A DNA stretch of 64,000 bases from Gordonia sp. PDNC005 (GTDB taxonomy: Bacteria > Actinomycetota > Actinomycetes > Mycobacteriales > Mycobacteriaceae): positions 186,001-250,000 of the forward strand of contig NZ_CP070351.1 of the NCBI RefSeq assembly GCF_016919385.1, given 5' to 3'. The position numbers were made by a program, and so were the translations under genes. The notes beneath the pieces were generated by a model, which was not told the DNA's origin, searched no databases, and worked only from the letters and a program-made list of their open reading frames with translations. Below, piece after piece: positions 8,119 through 21,227 of this stretch (its first letter is position 1; each line of letters begins with the position of its first letter).

Positions 8119-9708
8119 ATGAACACAGCCGAATCGATCAGCCGACGTACGTGGCTGAAAGGTGCAGGCGTGGTGGCCGCCGCGACAGTCGTCGCGGCGT
8201 GCTCGCCAGACGACACGACGCCGAGCGGCTCGGACCAAACGGATAGTCGCCCCCGCCCACTGCCGATCCCGCCGATCCTGAAGCCCACCGCATCAGGAAC
8301 GACGAAGGTCTTCCGCCTTGAAGCGAAACCGGGCATGAGCGAGATCGTCGCGGGAACGAGCACTCCCACCTGGGGCTACAACGGATCCATCCTCGGCCCG
8401 ACGATCCGGGTGCGTCGTGGTGACGACATCCGCATCAAAGTGGGAAACGCGCTCCCGGAGATGACAACGGTGCACTGGCACGGCATGCACCTGCCCGCCA
8501 ACATGGACGGCGGACCACACCAGCCGATCATGCCGGGCGACACGTGGACCGCCGAGTACACGATCAAACAGCAGGCCGCGACCCTCTGGTACCACCCGCA
8601 CCCGCACGGCACCACCAGCCGCCACGCCTATCGAGGACTCTCCGGGCTGCTCATCGTGGACGACGACCAGTCCGACCAGCACGATCTCCCGAACCGCTAC
8701 GGGATCGACGACGTCCCGCTGATCGTCCAGGACAAGCGCTTCACCTCCGACGACGTCCTCGACGAGACCGACCGTGAAGACGTCGGGCTCATCGGCGACA
8801 CCGCCGTCGTCAACGGAATCAGCGGTCCGACGTTCACTGCGACCACGCGCCGCGTCCGCTTCCGCATCCTCGACGGTTCCACGATGAGGCTGTTCAACCT
8901 CGCCTTCTCCGACCGGCGAGAGTTCACAATCATCGGCTCCGACGGAGGACTCCTCGATCGACCGGTCACCGAGACAAGCGTCTACCTCAGTCCAGGCGAA
9001 CGCGTCGAGATCGTCGTCGACCTCCAACCCGAGGAGACGGTGACGTTGAGAGCGGTCGGGTTCCCCGACAATCTCGAAGTTGACGACGATGACGCCCCCG
9101 ACTTCGGACTGAAGGACGAGTTCGACTTGGTGACCATCGTCGGGCCGCACGCGGCGGCCCCAGTGCCTGCGGCATTGCCGACCGGTCTCAACCCGACGCT
9201 TCGCACTCCTGCCCGGCCTGCCGCCACTGCCAAGAAGCGAACCTTCGACCTGGAGTGGTTCCAGATCAACAACCGACTCATGGACATCACCCGAGTCGAC
9301 GACACGGTCGACGTGGACACCGACGAGATCTGGACCATCGCGAACAAGGACAACTGGATTCACAACTTCCACGTCCACGACACCCAGTTCCGAGTCCTGT
9401 CGCTCGACAAGACGAGCACCACGCCGCTCATCGACGGGTGGAAGGACACGATCCTGCTCGCACCCGGCGCCGTCGCGACCATCGCCCTCCGGTTCACCGA
9501 CTACACGTCCACCAGGTGGCCGTACATGTACCACTGTCACCTCATGTTCCACGAGGATCAGGGAATGATGGGCCAGTTTGTCGTCGTGAAACCGGGACAG
9601 AAGCCGTCGCCGGCCATCGGCTCGGGACTCGAGCACGAGATGGACCCGAAGCCGTCGAACAGCCGATCCGCACCCGAGACATCGTCGAATCACCGGCATT
9701 CCGGCTAG
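8119..9708 (+). CDS. Multicopper oxidase, Tat-exported lipoprotein
   Basis: A 529-residue multicopper oxidase with Tat motif SRRTWLKG and lipobox VVAAC, so probably an outer-face lipoprotein. All four copper motifs are complete: VHWHGMH, WYHPHPHG, HNFHVHD and HCHLMFHEDQGM. This supports type-1, type-2 and type-3 copper centres and oxidation of a substrate (Cu(I), phenol or similar) coupled to oxygen reduction. It closely resembles the preceding protein over its whole length, indicating tandem duplication, and probably shares its promoter; a purine-rich GAGAAGAGAG precedes the ATG. The C-terminal 35 residues are Ser/Pro-rich and probably disordered. Confidence 0.92.
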   Translation: MNTAESISRRTWLKGAGVVAAATVVAACSPDDTTPSGSDQTDSRPRPLPIPPILKPTASGTTKVFRLEAKPGMSEIVAGTSTPTWGYNGSILGPTIRVRRGDDIRIKVGNALPEMTTVHWHGMHLPANMDGGPHQPIMPGDTWTAEYTIKQQAATLWYHPHPHGTTSRHAYRGLSGLLIVDDDQSDQHDLPNRYGIDDVPLIVQDKRFTSDDVLDETDREDVGLIGDTAVVNGISGPTFTATTRRVRFRILDGSTMRLFNLAFSDRREFTIIGSDGGLLDRPVTETSVYLSPGERVEIVVDLQPEETVTLRAVGFPDNLEVDDDDAPDFGLKDEFDLVTIVGPHAAAPVPAALPTGLNPTLRTPARPAATAKKRTFDLEWFQINNRLMDITRVDDTVDVDTDEIWTIANKDNWIHNFHVHDTQFRVLSLDKTSTTPLIDGWKDTILLAPGAVATIALRFTDYTSTRWPYMYHCHLMFHEDQGMMGQFVVVKPGQKPSPAIGSGLEHEMDPKPSNSRSAPETSSNHRHSG

Positions 9709-9730
9709 CGCAAGGCCCTGACCTGGCGAT

Positions 9731-9759
9731 TTGGCTTTCTGTGGGCCGATGCGTAACTT
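9731..9759 (+). promoter_or_regulatory. Possible upstream rrn promoter
   Basis: TTGGCT at 9731-9736, a 17-bp spacer and TAACTT at 9754-9759 form a plausible sigma-A promoter in the 492-bp gap before the 16S gene. It is weaker than the candidate at 9873. The remaining gap holds no supported gene and becomes T-rich between about 10020 and 10200. Confidence 0.4.
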
Positions 9760-9872
9760 ATATCGAGTCCGAGCGGCCAGGCCGCGGAAGACAAATTCCC
9801 TTCAACTTCTTCACCGGGTCGTGAGATTCCGGTGGTGTTGGTGGTGGGGCCGGTCACGGCCGGCACGCTGAT

Positions 9873-9902
9873 TTGCACTGCGGAGCGGCGTGTGGCTAGA
9901 CT
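9873..9902 (+). promoter_or_regulatory. Probable main rrn promoter
   Basis: TTGCAC at 9873-9878, an 18-bp spacer and TAGACT at 9897-9902. The TAGACT hexamer and 18-bp spacing resemble rRNA P1 promoters of mycobacteria and relatives. Transcription would begin near 9910 and give a leader of roughly 290 nt before the 16S rRNA. Confidence 0.65.
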
Positions 9903-9985
9903 GGAAGAGTTGGCCCGAAACGGTCGGCGGATAATTGAGTTCACTGGAGTTCGGCCTGTGTTTGTGCGGGTTGGTGCTGGTGGGT

Positions 9986-10015
9986 GTGTGTTCTTTGAGA
10001 ACTCGATAGTGTGTA
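9986..10015 (+). other. 5' strand of the 16S rRNA processing stalk
   Basis: This leader segment, containing TTCTTTGAGAACTCGATAG, is complementary to 11876-11906 in the spacer after 16S, with one bulge and few mismatches. The two would pair around the 16S precursor and form an RNase III processing stalk. The same segment resembles the leader motif of other actinobacterial rrn operons. Confidence 0.7.
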
Positions 10016-10200
10016 GATAGATGTTCTTGTGCCACATTATTTTTGTTTTGTGGCATTGAGGATGTTGTGACGGACAAGAATTTGTTTTTGTTTTGTTTAT
10101 GATTGAATCTTTGTCAGTTTTTTGGATTTGGTCAGGTTTTGCTTTCTGGCTTGTGCTGAAATCGCGCACTCTTTTTGGGGGTGTGTTTGTTTCACATTTT

Positions 10201-11726
<1,526 letters not shown>

Positions 11727-11875
11727 AGCAAACAACAATACCGATGCTCAACCCGAATGCGGTCGAGATCGGTGTTTGTTCAGGGTGAAACACAAGACGC
11801 GCCTGCGGCGAGCACAATTATGTGTGGTCGCTTTTATGTGGGTGGAGTCATGCGGGTGACTGCATGGCTGCTAGA

Positions 11876-11906
11876 TACACACTATCGGGGTTCTGAGAGA
11901 ACACAC
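11876..11906 (+). other. 3' strand of the 16S rRNA processing stalk
   Basis: TACACACTATCGGGGTTCTG and the following AGAGAACACAC are the near-complement of the leader at 9986-10015. Pairing across the 16S sequence would create the precursor stalk. Confidence 0.7.
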
Positions 11907-11997
11907 CGGCCGGCGGATTTTTTCTGTCGGTTGTTGTTGTTTTTTCTGCTGCTCGCTGACTTTCCGCCTCTGTGTTGGGGTGTGGGGGTGGGTGGGT

Positions 11998-12030
11998 GTG
12001 TGTTGTTTGAGAAGTGGATAGTGGATGCGA
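11998..12030 (+). other. 5' strand of the 23S rRNA processing stalk
   Basis: This 33-nt segment, including TTTGAGAAGTGGATAGTGG, pairs with 15340-15372 after the 23S gene at 31 of 33 positions. It also resembles the 16S leader segment at 9986, so the two stalks share a sequence motif. Confidence 0.72.
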
Positions 12031-12170
12031 GCATCTTGACACGTTCAAGGTGTATTGTATTGCAATTTCAAAAAGTATGTTGAATCTATTGTGATGTCCA
12101 CATTCGTGTCACAGTGGTGGCTGTCCTGTTTTGTGGGGTGGTTGTTGTTGTGGTGTGTTTGTGGGTGTTG

Positions 12171-15302
<3,132 letters not shown>

Positions 15303-15339
15303 CAACACTCACACACATTTTGTTTGATGTCTGTGATGG

Positions 15340-15372
15340 TCGCATCCACTATCTACTTCTGAAACAACACAC
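15340..15372 (+). other. 3' strand of the 23S rRNA processing stalk
   Basis: TCGCATCCACTATCTACTTC and the following TGAAACAACACAC are complementary to 11998-12030 with two mismatches. They lie in the 113-nt spacer between 23S and 5S. Confidence 0.72.
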
Positions 15373-15415
15373 GATCACGACCGTTTAGGTTTGTGGTTGG
15401 TGATAGTTTCATATT

Positions 15416-15534
15416 GTTTCGGTGGCTATAGCGGAGGGGAAACGCCCGGCCCCATTCCGAACCCGGAAGCTAAGCCCTCCAGCGCCGATGGTACTGCACT
15501 TTAGTCAGTGTGGGAGAGTAGGACACCGCCGAAC
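15416..15534 (+). rRNA. rrf: 5S ribosomal RNA
   Basis: About 119 nt. The landmarks are CGGTGGCTATAGCGGAGGGG, CCCATTCCGAACCCGGAAGC and GGGAGAGTAGGACACCGCC. The 5' and 3' ends are complementary (CGGTGG with CACCGCC), as required for helix I. Confidence 0.95.
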
Positions 15535-15542
15535 TCAACTCT

Positions 15543-15581
15543 ATTCGAGCCCCTCAACCCTTGTGGTTGAGGGGCTCGAAT
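15543..15581 (+). terminator. rrn operon terminator
   Basis: A perfect 17-bp inverted repeat: ATTCGAGCCCCTCAACC at 15543-15559, a 5-nt loop, and its complement at 15565-15581. No long T-run follows; the next bases are TACTATCT. The strong stem directly after 5S makes termination of the rrn transcript very likely. Confidence 0.9.
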
Positions 15582-15594
15582 ACTATCTACACCC
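15581..15594 (+). promoter_or_regulatory. Possible leaderless promoter -10 for the membrane protein gene
   Basis: TACTAT at 15581-15586 starts on the last base of the rrn terminator stem and lies 8 nt before the ATG at 15595. That is the spacing expected if transcription starts at the ATG. No Shine-Dalgarno sequence is present. A convincing -35 is not seen; it would lie within the terminator hairpin. Confidence 0.4.
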
Positions 15595-16716
15595 ATGACA
15601 AGTGCACGTGAGGCAGTCGAACGCACTTGGCGGCCAGTACTCGCACTCACTGTCCTCAGCTTCTCGACGTTCATCGCATTCAGCAAGTACTGGACCGTGA
15701 TCAGAGCGGGCGGAAACGATCACCAGAGCGGTGACTGGCTGATCAACTACGCCGGCGGATTCATCCGCCGCGGCTTCACCGGCGAACTGCTTCGCATCGC
15801 ATATCCGGACGACTTGCTGATCGCGACAGCGGTACTCCAGATGGTCCTGTGGTCGCTGTTCGTAGCCTTCGTCATCTATCGACTTCGGCGCGACGAGTGG
15901 TCGACGACGTCGATCCTCCTGTGGTGCGGCCCCGCCGCAGTCCCGTTCGCCGGCTGGGACCCGGCGGGAGGACTCCGCAAGGAGATCATCGCTTTTCTCT
16001 CCCTCGCACTGATGAGCATGGCGGCAGACCGGACGGCACGCGTGCGGTTCGGGCTCGTGGTGACGTCGATCGTCGTCTGGGCGGTGTCCCTTCTGTCGTG
16101 GGAAGCGACGGTCGTCTTGCTGCCGACCCTCCTCGTCTTATGCTGGCGAGCTCTGTCGGATGTCCGTCGGCAGTGGCGGATAGCGGCTGGAGGAATTGTT
16201 CTGGGATCGGCGGCCATCGTCGGAGCCAGCATGCTCGCTCCGGGCGGTGCTCGAGCTGCGACTGCGATCTGCGACGACCTCGTGGCCCGTGGGTACGAGC
16301 CGCAACTCTGCAATGGCTCCATCCGCTGGCTCGAGTACACGATGCAGTACGGATTCGACTACACGATCGGGTTCTGGCCCCAGAACGCCTACTTCATCCC
16401 ACTGGCCGCGCTCGCGTTGCTGCCGGTCTGCTGGCTCGGTCGCTTCTGCGAACAACGATGGTGGTGGCCGCTTCAGATGGCCGCGATCTTCCCCCTGTTC
16501 CTCATCGCTGCCGACTACGGACGCTGGATACACATGGCGGCCATCGCCACAGCATTCCTCGCGATCGGTCGGAACGAGGAACGACGTGAGCCGCCTGTCG
16601 GGTTCGTGATCGTCTACCTGCTCGGATGGGGCGTGCAGCACGCGATGTTCGGCATGGCTCGGATCCCCGTGTGGCGAGGCGGCTGGATCACATTCGTTCA
16701 GCACTACCTCTCCTGA
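15595..16716 (+). CDS. Polytopic membrane protein of unknown function
   Basis: A 373-residue integral membrane protein with about eight to ten predicted helices. I do not recognise a characterised family. Features are an N-terminal cytoplasmic tail, a first helix around residues 15-30, a conserved-looking loop GDWLINYAGGFIRRGFTGE, and a large loop around residues 215-245 with two cysteines (ICDDLVARGYEPQLCNGS) that could form an external disulfide. The general look resembles polytopic glycosyltransferases or polymerases of surface polysaccharides, but no catalytic motif supports that. It starts 13 bp after the rrn terminator and is convergent with the RecQ-like gene. Confidence 0.75.
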   Translation: MTSAREAVERTWRPVLALTVLSFSTFIAFSKYWTVIRAGGNDHQSGDWLINYAGGFIRRGFTGELLRIAYPDDLLIATAVLQMVLWSLFVAFVIYRLRRDEWSTTSILLWCGPAAVPFAGWDPAGGLRKEIIAFLSLALMSMAADRTARVRFGLVVTSIVVWAVSLLSWEATVVLLPTLLVLCWRALSDVRRQWRIAAGGIVLGSAAIVGASMLAPGGARAATAICDDLVARGYEPQLCNGSIRWLEYTMQYGFDYTIGFWPQNAYFIPLAALALLPVCWLGRFCEQRWWWPLQMAAIFPLFLIAADYGRWIHMAAIATAFLAIGRNEERREPPVGFVIVYLLGWGVQHAMFGMARIPVWRGGWITFVQHYLS

Positions 16717-16747
16717 CCGGACGGGTCCGGCCGTTCACACCGTGGTG

Positions 16748-18847
16748 TCAGACGGTCTGATGGATCACGAGGGGTAGGACGGCCGACGCTCCCGCCTCGC
16801 GCAGTGCTGCGGCAGCAAGAGTCACCGCCCACCCGGTCGCGGTCTCGTCGACGACCAGCAGTACGGATCTGCCCGCGACATCTGACGGTGTCGGGCCGAG
16901 GTGTTCGGTCCAGTACGTCGCCTCCACGCCGCTCGTCGCGTCTCGCCCCGGAACCCGGCCCGGGACGACGTCGAACACCGAACCGGGACGACGTCCGACA
17001 GTGCGGAGACGTTCGGCGAGATCGGCGGCCAGGTCACCACCCTGCAGATCGAGGGAGACGATCGAATCCGGCCGCATCCCTCCACGGCGCGCCCAATCGC
17101 CGAGAACCGCGACAGCTGACTCTGCCAGACGCTCGCGCGCTGTCTGGTCCCCGTGCTTGGCGCCGGTCAGGACGTCGCCCCACTGGGGAGCGTCCGCAAA
17201 CGCCAACACCCGGCCGGGTTCCGCGGCGAGATCCACGGCGATCCGTCCACCGCGAGAGAACGTTCCCTTGGGAGGCCACATCTTGCGCGGTGCGAACGAC
17301 TGAGCGTCCCTCCTCAATACCGCCGAGATGGTGGCCACGGTGTCGTCGTTCGGACGATCGTTGAGGCCGGGTGTCAGTTCCCCGCGGCAGACCGAGCAGC
17401 GACCGCAGTCAGCGGCCGCCGGATCGTCCAACGATTCGGTGAGCAACCGCATCAGGCACTTCTCGCCGCGGATGAACGACCGCATGATGTCCGCCTCCCG
17501 CCGCCGGACCTCGAGCACACCGCCGTAGTGTTCGGCGTCGTACGTCCACGGGCGTCCGGTGGCCACCCATCCGTCCGCGGTGCGCTCCACAACACCGTCC
17601 ACGGCCAATTGCTTGAGCATCAGCTCGACCTTGCCGCGCCGGATACCCGTCTCCGATTCGAGGGTGATCACGCTGACCGCCGCGCCGACACCATTCATCG
17701 CGTCCAGGAGGTGAGACATGCGTTTCGGGTCGGGGATCGTCGCAGTCGCGAAATGCTCCCAGATGGCGTCGTCGAGCGCCGACGCCAGGAGAACCACAAC
17801 GGCCTCGTCAAGGGCTCGGCCGGCACGACCGACCTGCTGGTAGTAGGAGACCGGCGACGGCGGAGCTCCGACGTGAACGACAAAGCCGAGGTCGGGCTTG
17901 TCGAAACCCATCCCGAGAGCGGACGTCGCGACGAGCGCTTTGACCTGATTGCTCAAGAGCGCGTCCTCGAGACCGTGACGCTCGTCGGCCGGCAGTTGAC
18001 CCGTGTAGGCGGCGACCGGGTACTCGTCGCCCCACACCGAGCGGATCGCCGTCACGAGGCGGTCTGCGTCGGCGACGGTGAGGACGTAAACGATGCCGGA
18101 ACCAGGAAGGAACGGCATCTCCTGGGTCACCCACCCGTACCTCTGGATCGGAGACAGACCGTCAACCACATTGAGGTGCAGAGACTTTCGGGCAAGCGGA
18201 CCGCGAAGAACCAGCGTAGCCTCGCCGAGTTGGGCGGCGACGTCGTCCGTGACCCGTTCGTTGGCGGTAGCGGTGGTCGCGAGTACCGAAGTCTGTGGAT
18301 TCAGGTTCTGGAGGACATCCGACACGCGGCGGTAGTCGGGCCGGAAGTCGTGTCCCCAGTCGGAGATCGCGTGGGCCTCGTCGATCACAACAAGTCCGAG
18401 CTTGCCCGCGAGTGCACTGAGCACCCTGGCGCCGAAACCAGGATTGGCGAGACGCTCGGGCGACACCAGCAGCACGTCCAGTCGACCGGAGAGCAACTCG
18501 GCTTCGACCGCACCCCACTCGTCGATGTTCGCCGAGTTGACGGTGGCGGCTGCGAGCCCGGCACGTCCGGCCGCCGAGACCTGGTCGCGCATCAACGACA
18601 ACAGTGGCGAGACGATGAGCGTCGGTCCTCCGCCCGCAGAGCGGATCACCGCGGTCGCGGCCCAATAGACCGCCGACTTGCCCCAACCCGTCGCCTGGAC
18701 GACCAGTGCGCGTGAACCGGGAGTCGACAGCGTCGCGACCGCAGTCTCCTGATCGGCGCGGAGTGCGGCGTCGGGACCCGCGAGAGAGGTGATGACACGA
18801 TCGGCGACGAGGCGCTGAGCGTCGGTGAGAACCGCCGTGGATGACAT
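16748..18847 (-). CDS. RecQ-like ATP-dependent DNA helicase with C-terminal phosphoribosyltransferase-like domain
   Basis: A 699-residue superfamily-2 helicase. RecQ-type motifs are QATGWGKSAVYW (Walker A, K57), SPLLSLMRDQV, VIDEAHAISDWGHDFRPDYRR (DEAH box plus aromatic-rich loop), ATTATAN and QQVGRAGRALDE (motif VI). A cysteine cluster around residues 463-486 (C...CGRCSVC) matches the RecQ zinc-binding region. The last 100 residues do not look like an HRDC domain; they contain VLLVVDETATGWAVTLAAA, which resembles the PRPP-binding loop of phosphoribosyltransferases. It should unwind branched DNA in repair; the role of the tail is unknown. It is divergent from the penicillin-binding protein gene. 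Confidence 0.88.
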   Translation of the reverse strand: MSSTAVLTDAQRLVADRVITSLAGPDAALRADQETAVATLSTPGSRALVVQATGWGKSAVYWAATAVIRSAGGGPTLIVSPLLSLMRDQVSAAGRAGLAAATVNSANIDEWGAVEAELLSGRLDVLLVSPERLANPGFGARVLSALAGKLGLVVIDEAHAISDWGHDFRPDYRRVSDVLQNLNPQTSVLATTATANERVTDDVAAQLGEATLVLRGPLARKSLHLNVVDGLSPIQRYGWVTQEMPFLPGSGIVYVLTVADADRLVTAIRSVWGDEYPVAAYTGQLPADERHGLEDALLSNQVKALVATSALGMGFDKPDLGFVVHVGAPPSPVSYYQQVGRAGRALDEAVVVLLASALDDAIWEHFATATIPDPKRMSHLLDAMNGVGAAVSVITLESETGIRRGKVELMLKQLAVDGVVERTADGWVATGRPWTYDAEHYGGVLEVRRREADIMRSFIRGEKCLMRLLTESLDDPAAADCGRCSVCRGELTPGLNDRPNDDTVATISAVLRRDAQSFAPRKMWPPKGTFSRGGRIAVDLAAEPGRVLAFADAPQWGDVLTGAKHGDQTARERLAESAVAVLGDWARRGGMRPDSIVSLDLQGGDLAADLAERLRTVGRRPGSVFDVVPGRVPGRDATSGVEATYWTEHLGPTPSDVAGRSVLLVVDETATGWAVTLAAAALREAGASAVLPLVIHQTV

Positions 18848-18933
18848 GCCACCAACCTATCGGCGCATGCCGACACGGTCGAACAGGTTGTCCACACCCC
18901 ACTTCCGCGGGCGGTCCGGATACTGTCGAAATC

Positions 18934-20700
18934 ATGGAACTGTCATCCGTTCGAACGATGCGTGCTCCGGTCGCGGCCCTTCTCTCACTGGTGATGGTCG
19001 CCGGACTCTTCGTGGCCTGCGGGTCGGACGAGTCGCCCGTTCAGAAGTTGGCGAATGCGCTGACCAGGCACGACCCGGACGCGTCCGCTGACCTGACATC
19101 CGACGCCGGAGCTGCGAGGAAGGCGTTCACCGACACGTTCGACGGTATGGGAGACGCGACTGTGAACGTGGCGGCGAACGACGACGGCACCGAACTCACC
19201 TGGACGTGGAACCTTCCCCGCGAGCGGACCGCGACGTACACGGCGCGTGTCGAGACGTCCGCGGACCGGGTGACGTGGGCGCCGACGATCATTCATCCGA
19301 ACGTCGCCACCGGCGGAAGGCTTCTCTACAGCGAGCTCAAGGCGTATGACACACGCGTCACGGACAGGAAGGGACGCTCGGTGCTCACGTGGCAAGAGGT
19401 GTCCGTCGTGTCGCTCGACGCCGCACGAACGGACTCGGCCACGAGACTGGCACAGCGGTTGAACACCGTAGCGCCCGACGTGACGGCGACAACGATCCGA
19501 AAGGACCTCGCAGGCAAGAGCGGACCGCAGACCGTTGTCGCACTGCGGCCGGACGACGCGGCAGAAGTGGGCGACCTGACTCGCATCGGTGGTGTCTCCG
19601 TTCGTCGCGAGGGACGGTTGATCACCGCCTCGAAGAACGTGAAGTCGCCCGCGACGGCTGGGCTTGAGGGCCGCTGGCGTGAGGTGATCGACGCGGCGGC
19701 AGGCGCGGAGGTGAACGTCGTCGACGCCGCGGGAGAGACCGTCACACGTATTCAGCGCTTTGAGGGAGTGACACCCGATTCTGTCCGCACTTCGTTGGAT
19801 GTCGTGTTGCAGCAGGCCGCGAACGCCGCGGTGGCGAGGGAGAAGCGTCCGACGATGCTCGTCGCGATCCGACCTTCGACCGGCGGGATCCTCGCCGTCG
19901 CGCAGAACGACGCCGCCGACCAGCAGGGCCCCATCGCCCTCACAGGGCTCTACGCGCCCGGTTCGACGTTCAAGACAGTGACAACCGCAGCGGCCCTGAA
20001 ATCGGGCGTGGCCACCATAGACAGCCGTCTGCCGTGCCCGGGGAAGCAGCGGTTCGGCGATCGGACGATCCCGAATGAGGACGAGTTCGACCTCGGGGTG
20101 GTGCCGCTGCACACCGCGTTCGCGCAGTCGTGCAACACGACGATGGCAGGTCTGTCCACACAACTCGACGACAACGCGCTCTCCGTCACGGCTCGCATGT
20201 TCGGCCTCGGAGCCGACTACTCGGTGCCCGGGCTGACAACCATCACGGGGAATGTGCCTGCCGCCGATTCGGCCGCGCACAAGGTCGAGAGCGGCATCGG
20301 GCAGGGACAGGTGACGGCGTCGCCGTTCGGCCTGGCCCTCGTCGAAGCCTCTCTCGCGGCCCGGAGGACAGTGACCCCGGTCCTCATCCAGGGGATGAGG
20401 ACCACCGCGGACAGCGACCCGACGGTGATCCCCTCGACCGTCGCGACCGCCATCCGGTCGGCGATGCGGGAGGCCGTCACCTCGGGCACGGCCCGCAGCC
20501 TCCGCGACATCAACGGCCTCGGTGGAAAGACCGGGACGGCCGAGTACGGCGACAACAAGCATGCCCACGGGTGGTTCGCGGGCATCGTCGGCGACCTCGC
20601 CTTCGCGACGCTTGTCGTCGGCGGCGACAGCTCGTCGCCCGCGCTGACGGTGAGCGGGGACTTCCTCCGGTCCAGTGAAGCTGCCCGCCCGCGGGGCTAG
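18934..20700 (+). CDS. Penicillin-binding lipoprotein, transpeptidase
   Basis: A 588-residue class-B-like penicillin-binding protein. The N-terminus MRAPVAALLSLVMVAGLFVAC is a lipoprotein signal with a lipobox cysteine. An NTF2-like MecA_N-type domain (about 45-150) and a linker precede the transpeptidase domain. Its three motifs are STFK (S344), SCN (S399) and KTG (532-534). It should cross-link peptidoglycan on the outer face of the membrane, and resembles the M. tuberculosis lipoprotein Rv2864c. The ATG at 18934 or at 18958 may be the start; both retain the signal. The family can have low beta-lactam affinity, which is not assessable here. Confidence 0.88.
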   Translation: MELSSVRTMRAPVAALLSLVMVAGLFVACGSDESPVQKLANALTRHDPDASADLTSDAGAARKAFTDTFDGMGDATVNVAANDDGTELTWTWNLPRERTATYTARVETSADRVTWAPTIIHPNVATGGRLLYSELKAYDTRVTDRKGRSVLTWQEVSVVSLDAARTDSATRLAQRLNTVAPDVTATTIRKDLAGKSGPQTVVALRPDDAAEVGDLTRIGGVSVRREGRLITASKNVKSPATAGLEGRWREVIDAAAGAEVNVVDAAGETVTRIQRFEGVTPDSVRTSLDVVLQQAANAAVAREKRPTMLVAIRPSTGGILAVAQNDAADQQGPIALTGLYAPGSTFKTVTTAAALKSGVATIDSRLPCPGKQRFGDRTIPNEDEFDLGVVPLHTAFAQSCNTTMAGLSTQLDDNALSVTARMFGLGADYSVPGLTTITGNVPAADSAAHKVESGIGQGQVTASPFGLALVEASLAARRTVTPVLIQGMRTTADSDPTVIPSTVATAIRSAMREAVTSGTARSLRDINGLGGKTGTAEYGDNKHAHGWFAGIVGDLAFATLVVGGDSSSPALTVSGDFLRSSEAARPRG

Positions 20701-20712
20701 GGCGGAAAGCTC

Positions 20713-20743
20713 TTGCCCTGGAGTGCACTCCAGGTTCTACCGT
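20713..20743 (+). promoter_or_regulatory. MerR-type promoter with palindromic operator
   Basis: TTGCCC at 20713-20718 and TACCGT at 20738-20743 are separated by 19 bp, the elongated spacer typical of MerR-family promoters. The perfect palindrome CCTGGAGTGCACTCCAGG occupies 20717-20734 inside the spacer. The -10 lies 7 nt before the ATG at 20751, so the transcript may be leaderless. Confidence 0.75.
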
Positions 20744-20750
20744 TGACGTC

Positions 20751-21188
20751 ATGCCTGAAGACATGAGCATCGCCGACGTGTCCGCCCGCACCGGACTCAC
20801 CCGCGACACACTGCGGTGGTACGAAGCGGAGGGACTGATCCCCGCCGTTCCGCGCACGTCCGCGGGTGTCCGACGGTACGACGACGCGACCATCCGCATG
20901 ATCGACCTGCTGGTGCGGCTGCGCCGAACCGGGATGTCGGTGGCCCACATGCGGGATTTCGTCACCATGGTCGACCAGGGTGCTCGGACGCACGGCAGGC
21001 GGATGCGGCTCCTCGAGGATCACCGCGAGGAGATCGAGTCCCGCATCCGAGAGCTGATCGACGACCTCGAAGCTGTCGACGACAAGATCTCACACTATCG
21101 ACGCCTCATCGATTCAGGTCTGGACTGCGGTGAGCAGCCCATCACAGACCCCGCCGTCATCGAACAGCAACGACTCCTCGGCGACTGA
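20751..21188 (+). CDS. MerR family transcriptional regulator
   Basis: A 145-residue MerR-type activator. The N-terminal winged helix contains SIADVSARTGLTRDTLRWYEAEGLIP and TSAGVRRYDDATIRMIDLLVRLRRTGMS; a long dimerisation helix follows (about 80-125). The C-terminus has a single cysteine (LDCGEQP), so there is no obvious metal-binding cysteine pair. It is probably autoregulated through the palindrome upstream and may control the aldo/keto reductase that follows 39 bp downstream. Alternative start: ATG at 20763. Confidence 0.9.
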   Translation: MPEDMSIADVSARTGLTRDTLRWYEAEGLIPAVPRTSAGVRRYDDATIRMIDLLVRLRRTGMSVAHMRDFVTMVDQGARTHGRRMRLLEDHREEIESRIRELIDDLEAVDDKISHYRRLIDSGLDCGEQPITDPAVIEQQRLLGD

Positions 21189-21227
21189 CAGCCCGGGATC
21201 ACACCGATAACCTCAACAGGAGCATTT

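Noticed and set aside
6571-9708. Frameshift or pseudogene call for the first multicopper oxidase
   Set aside because: The frame is intact from the Tat signal to the end and similar in length to the paralogue. Only specific copper ligands are replaced.
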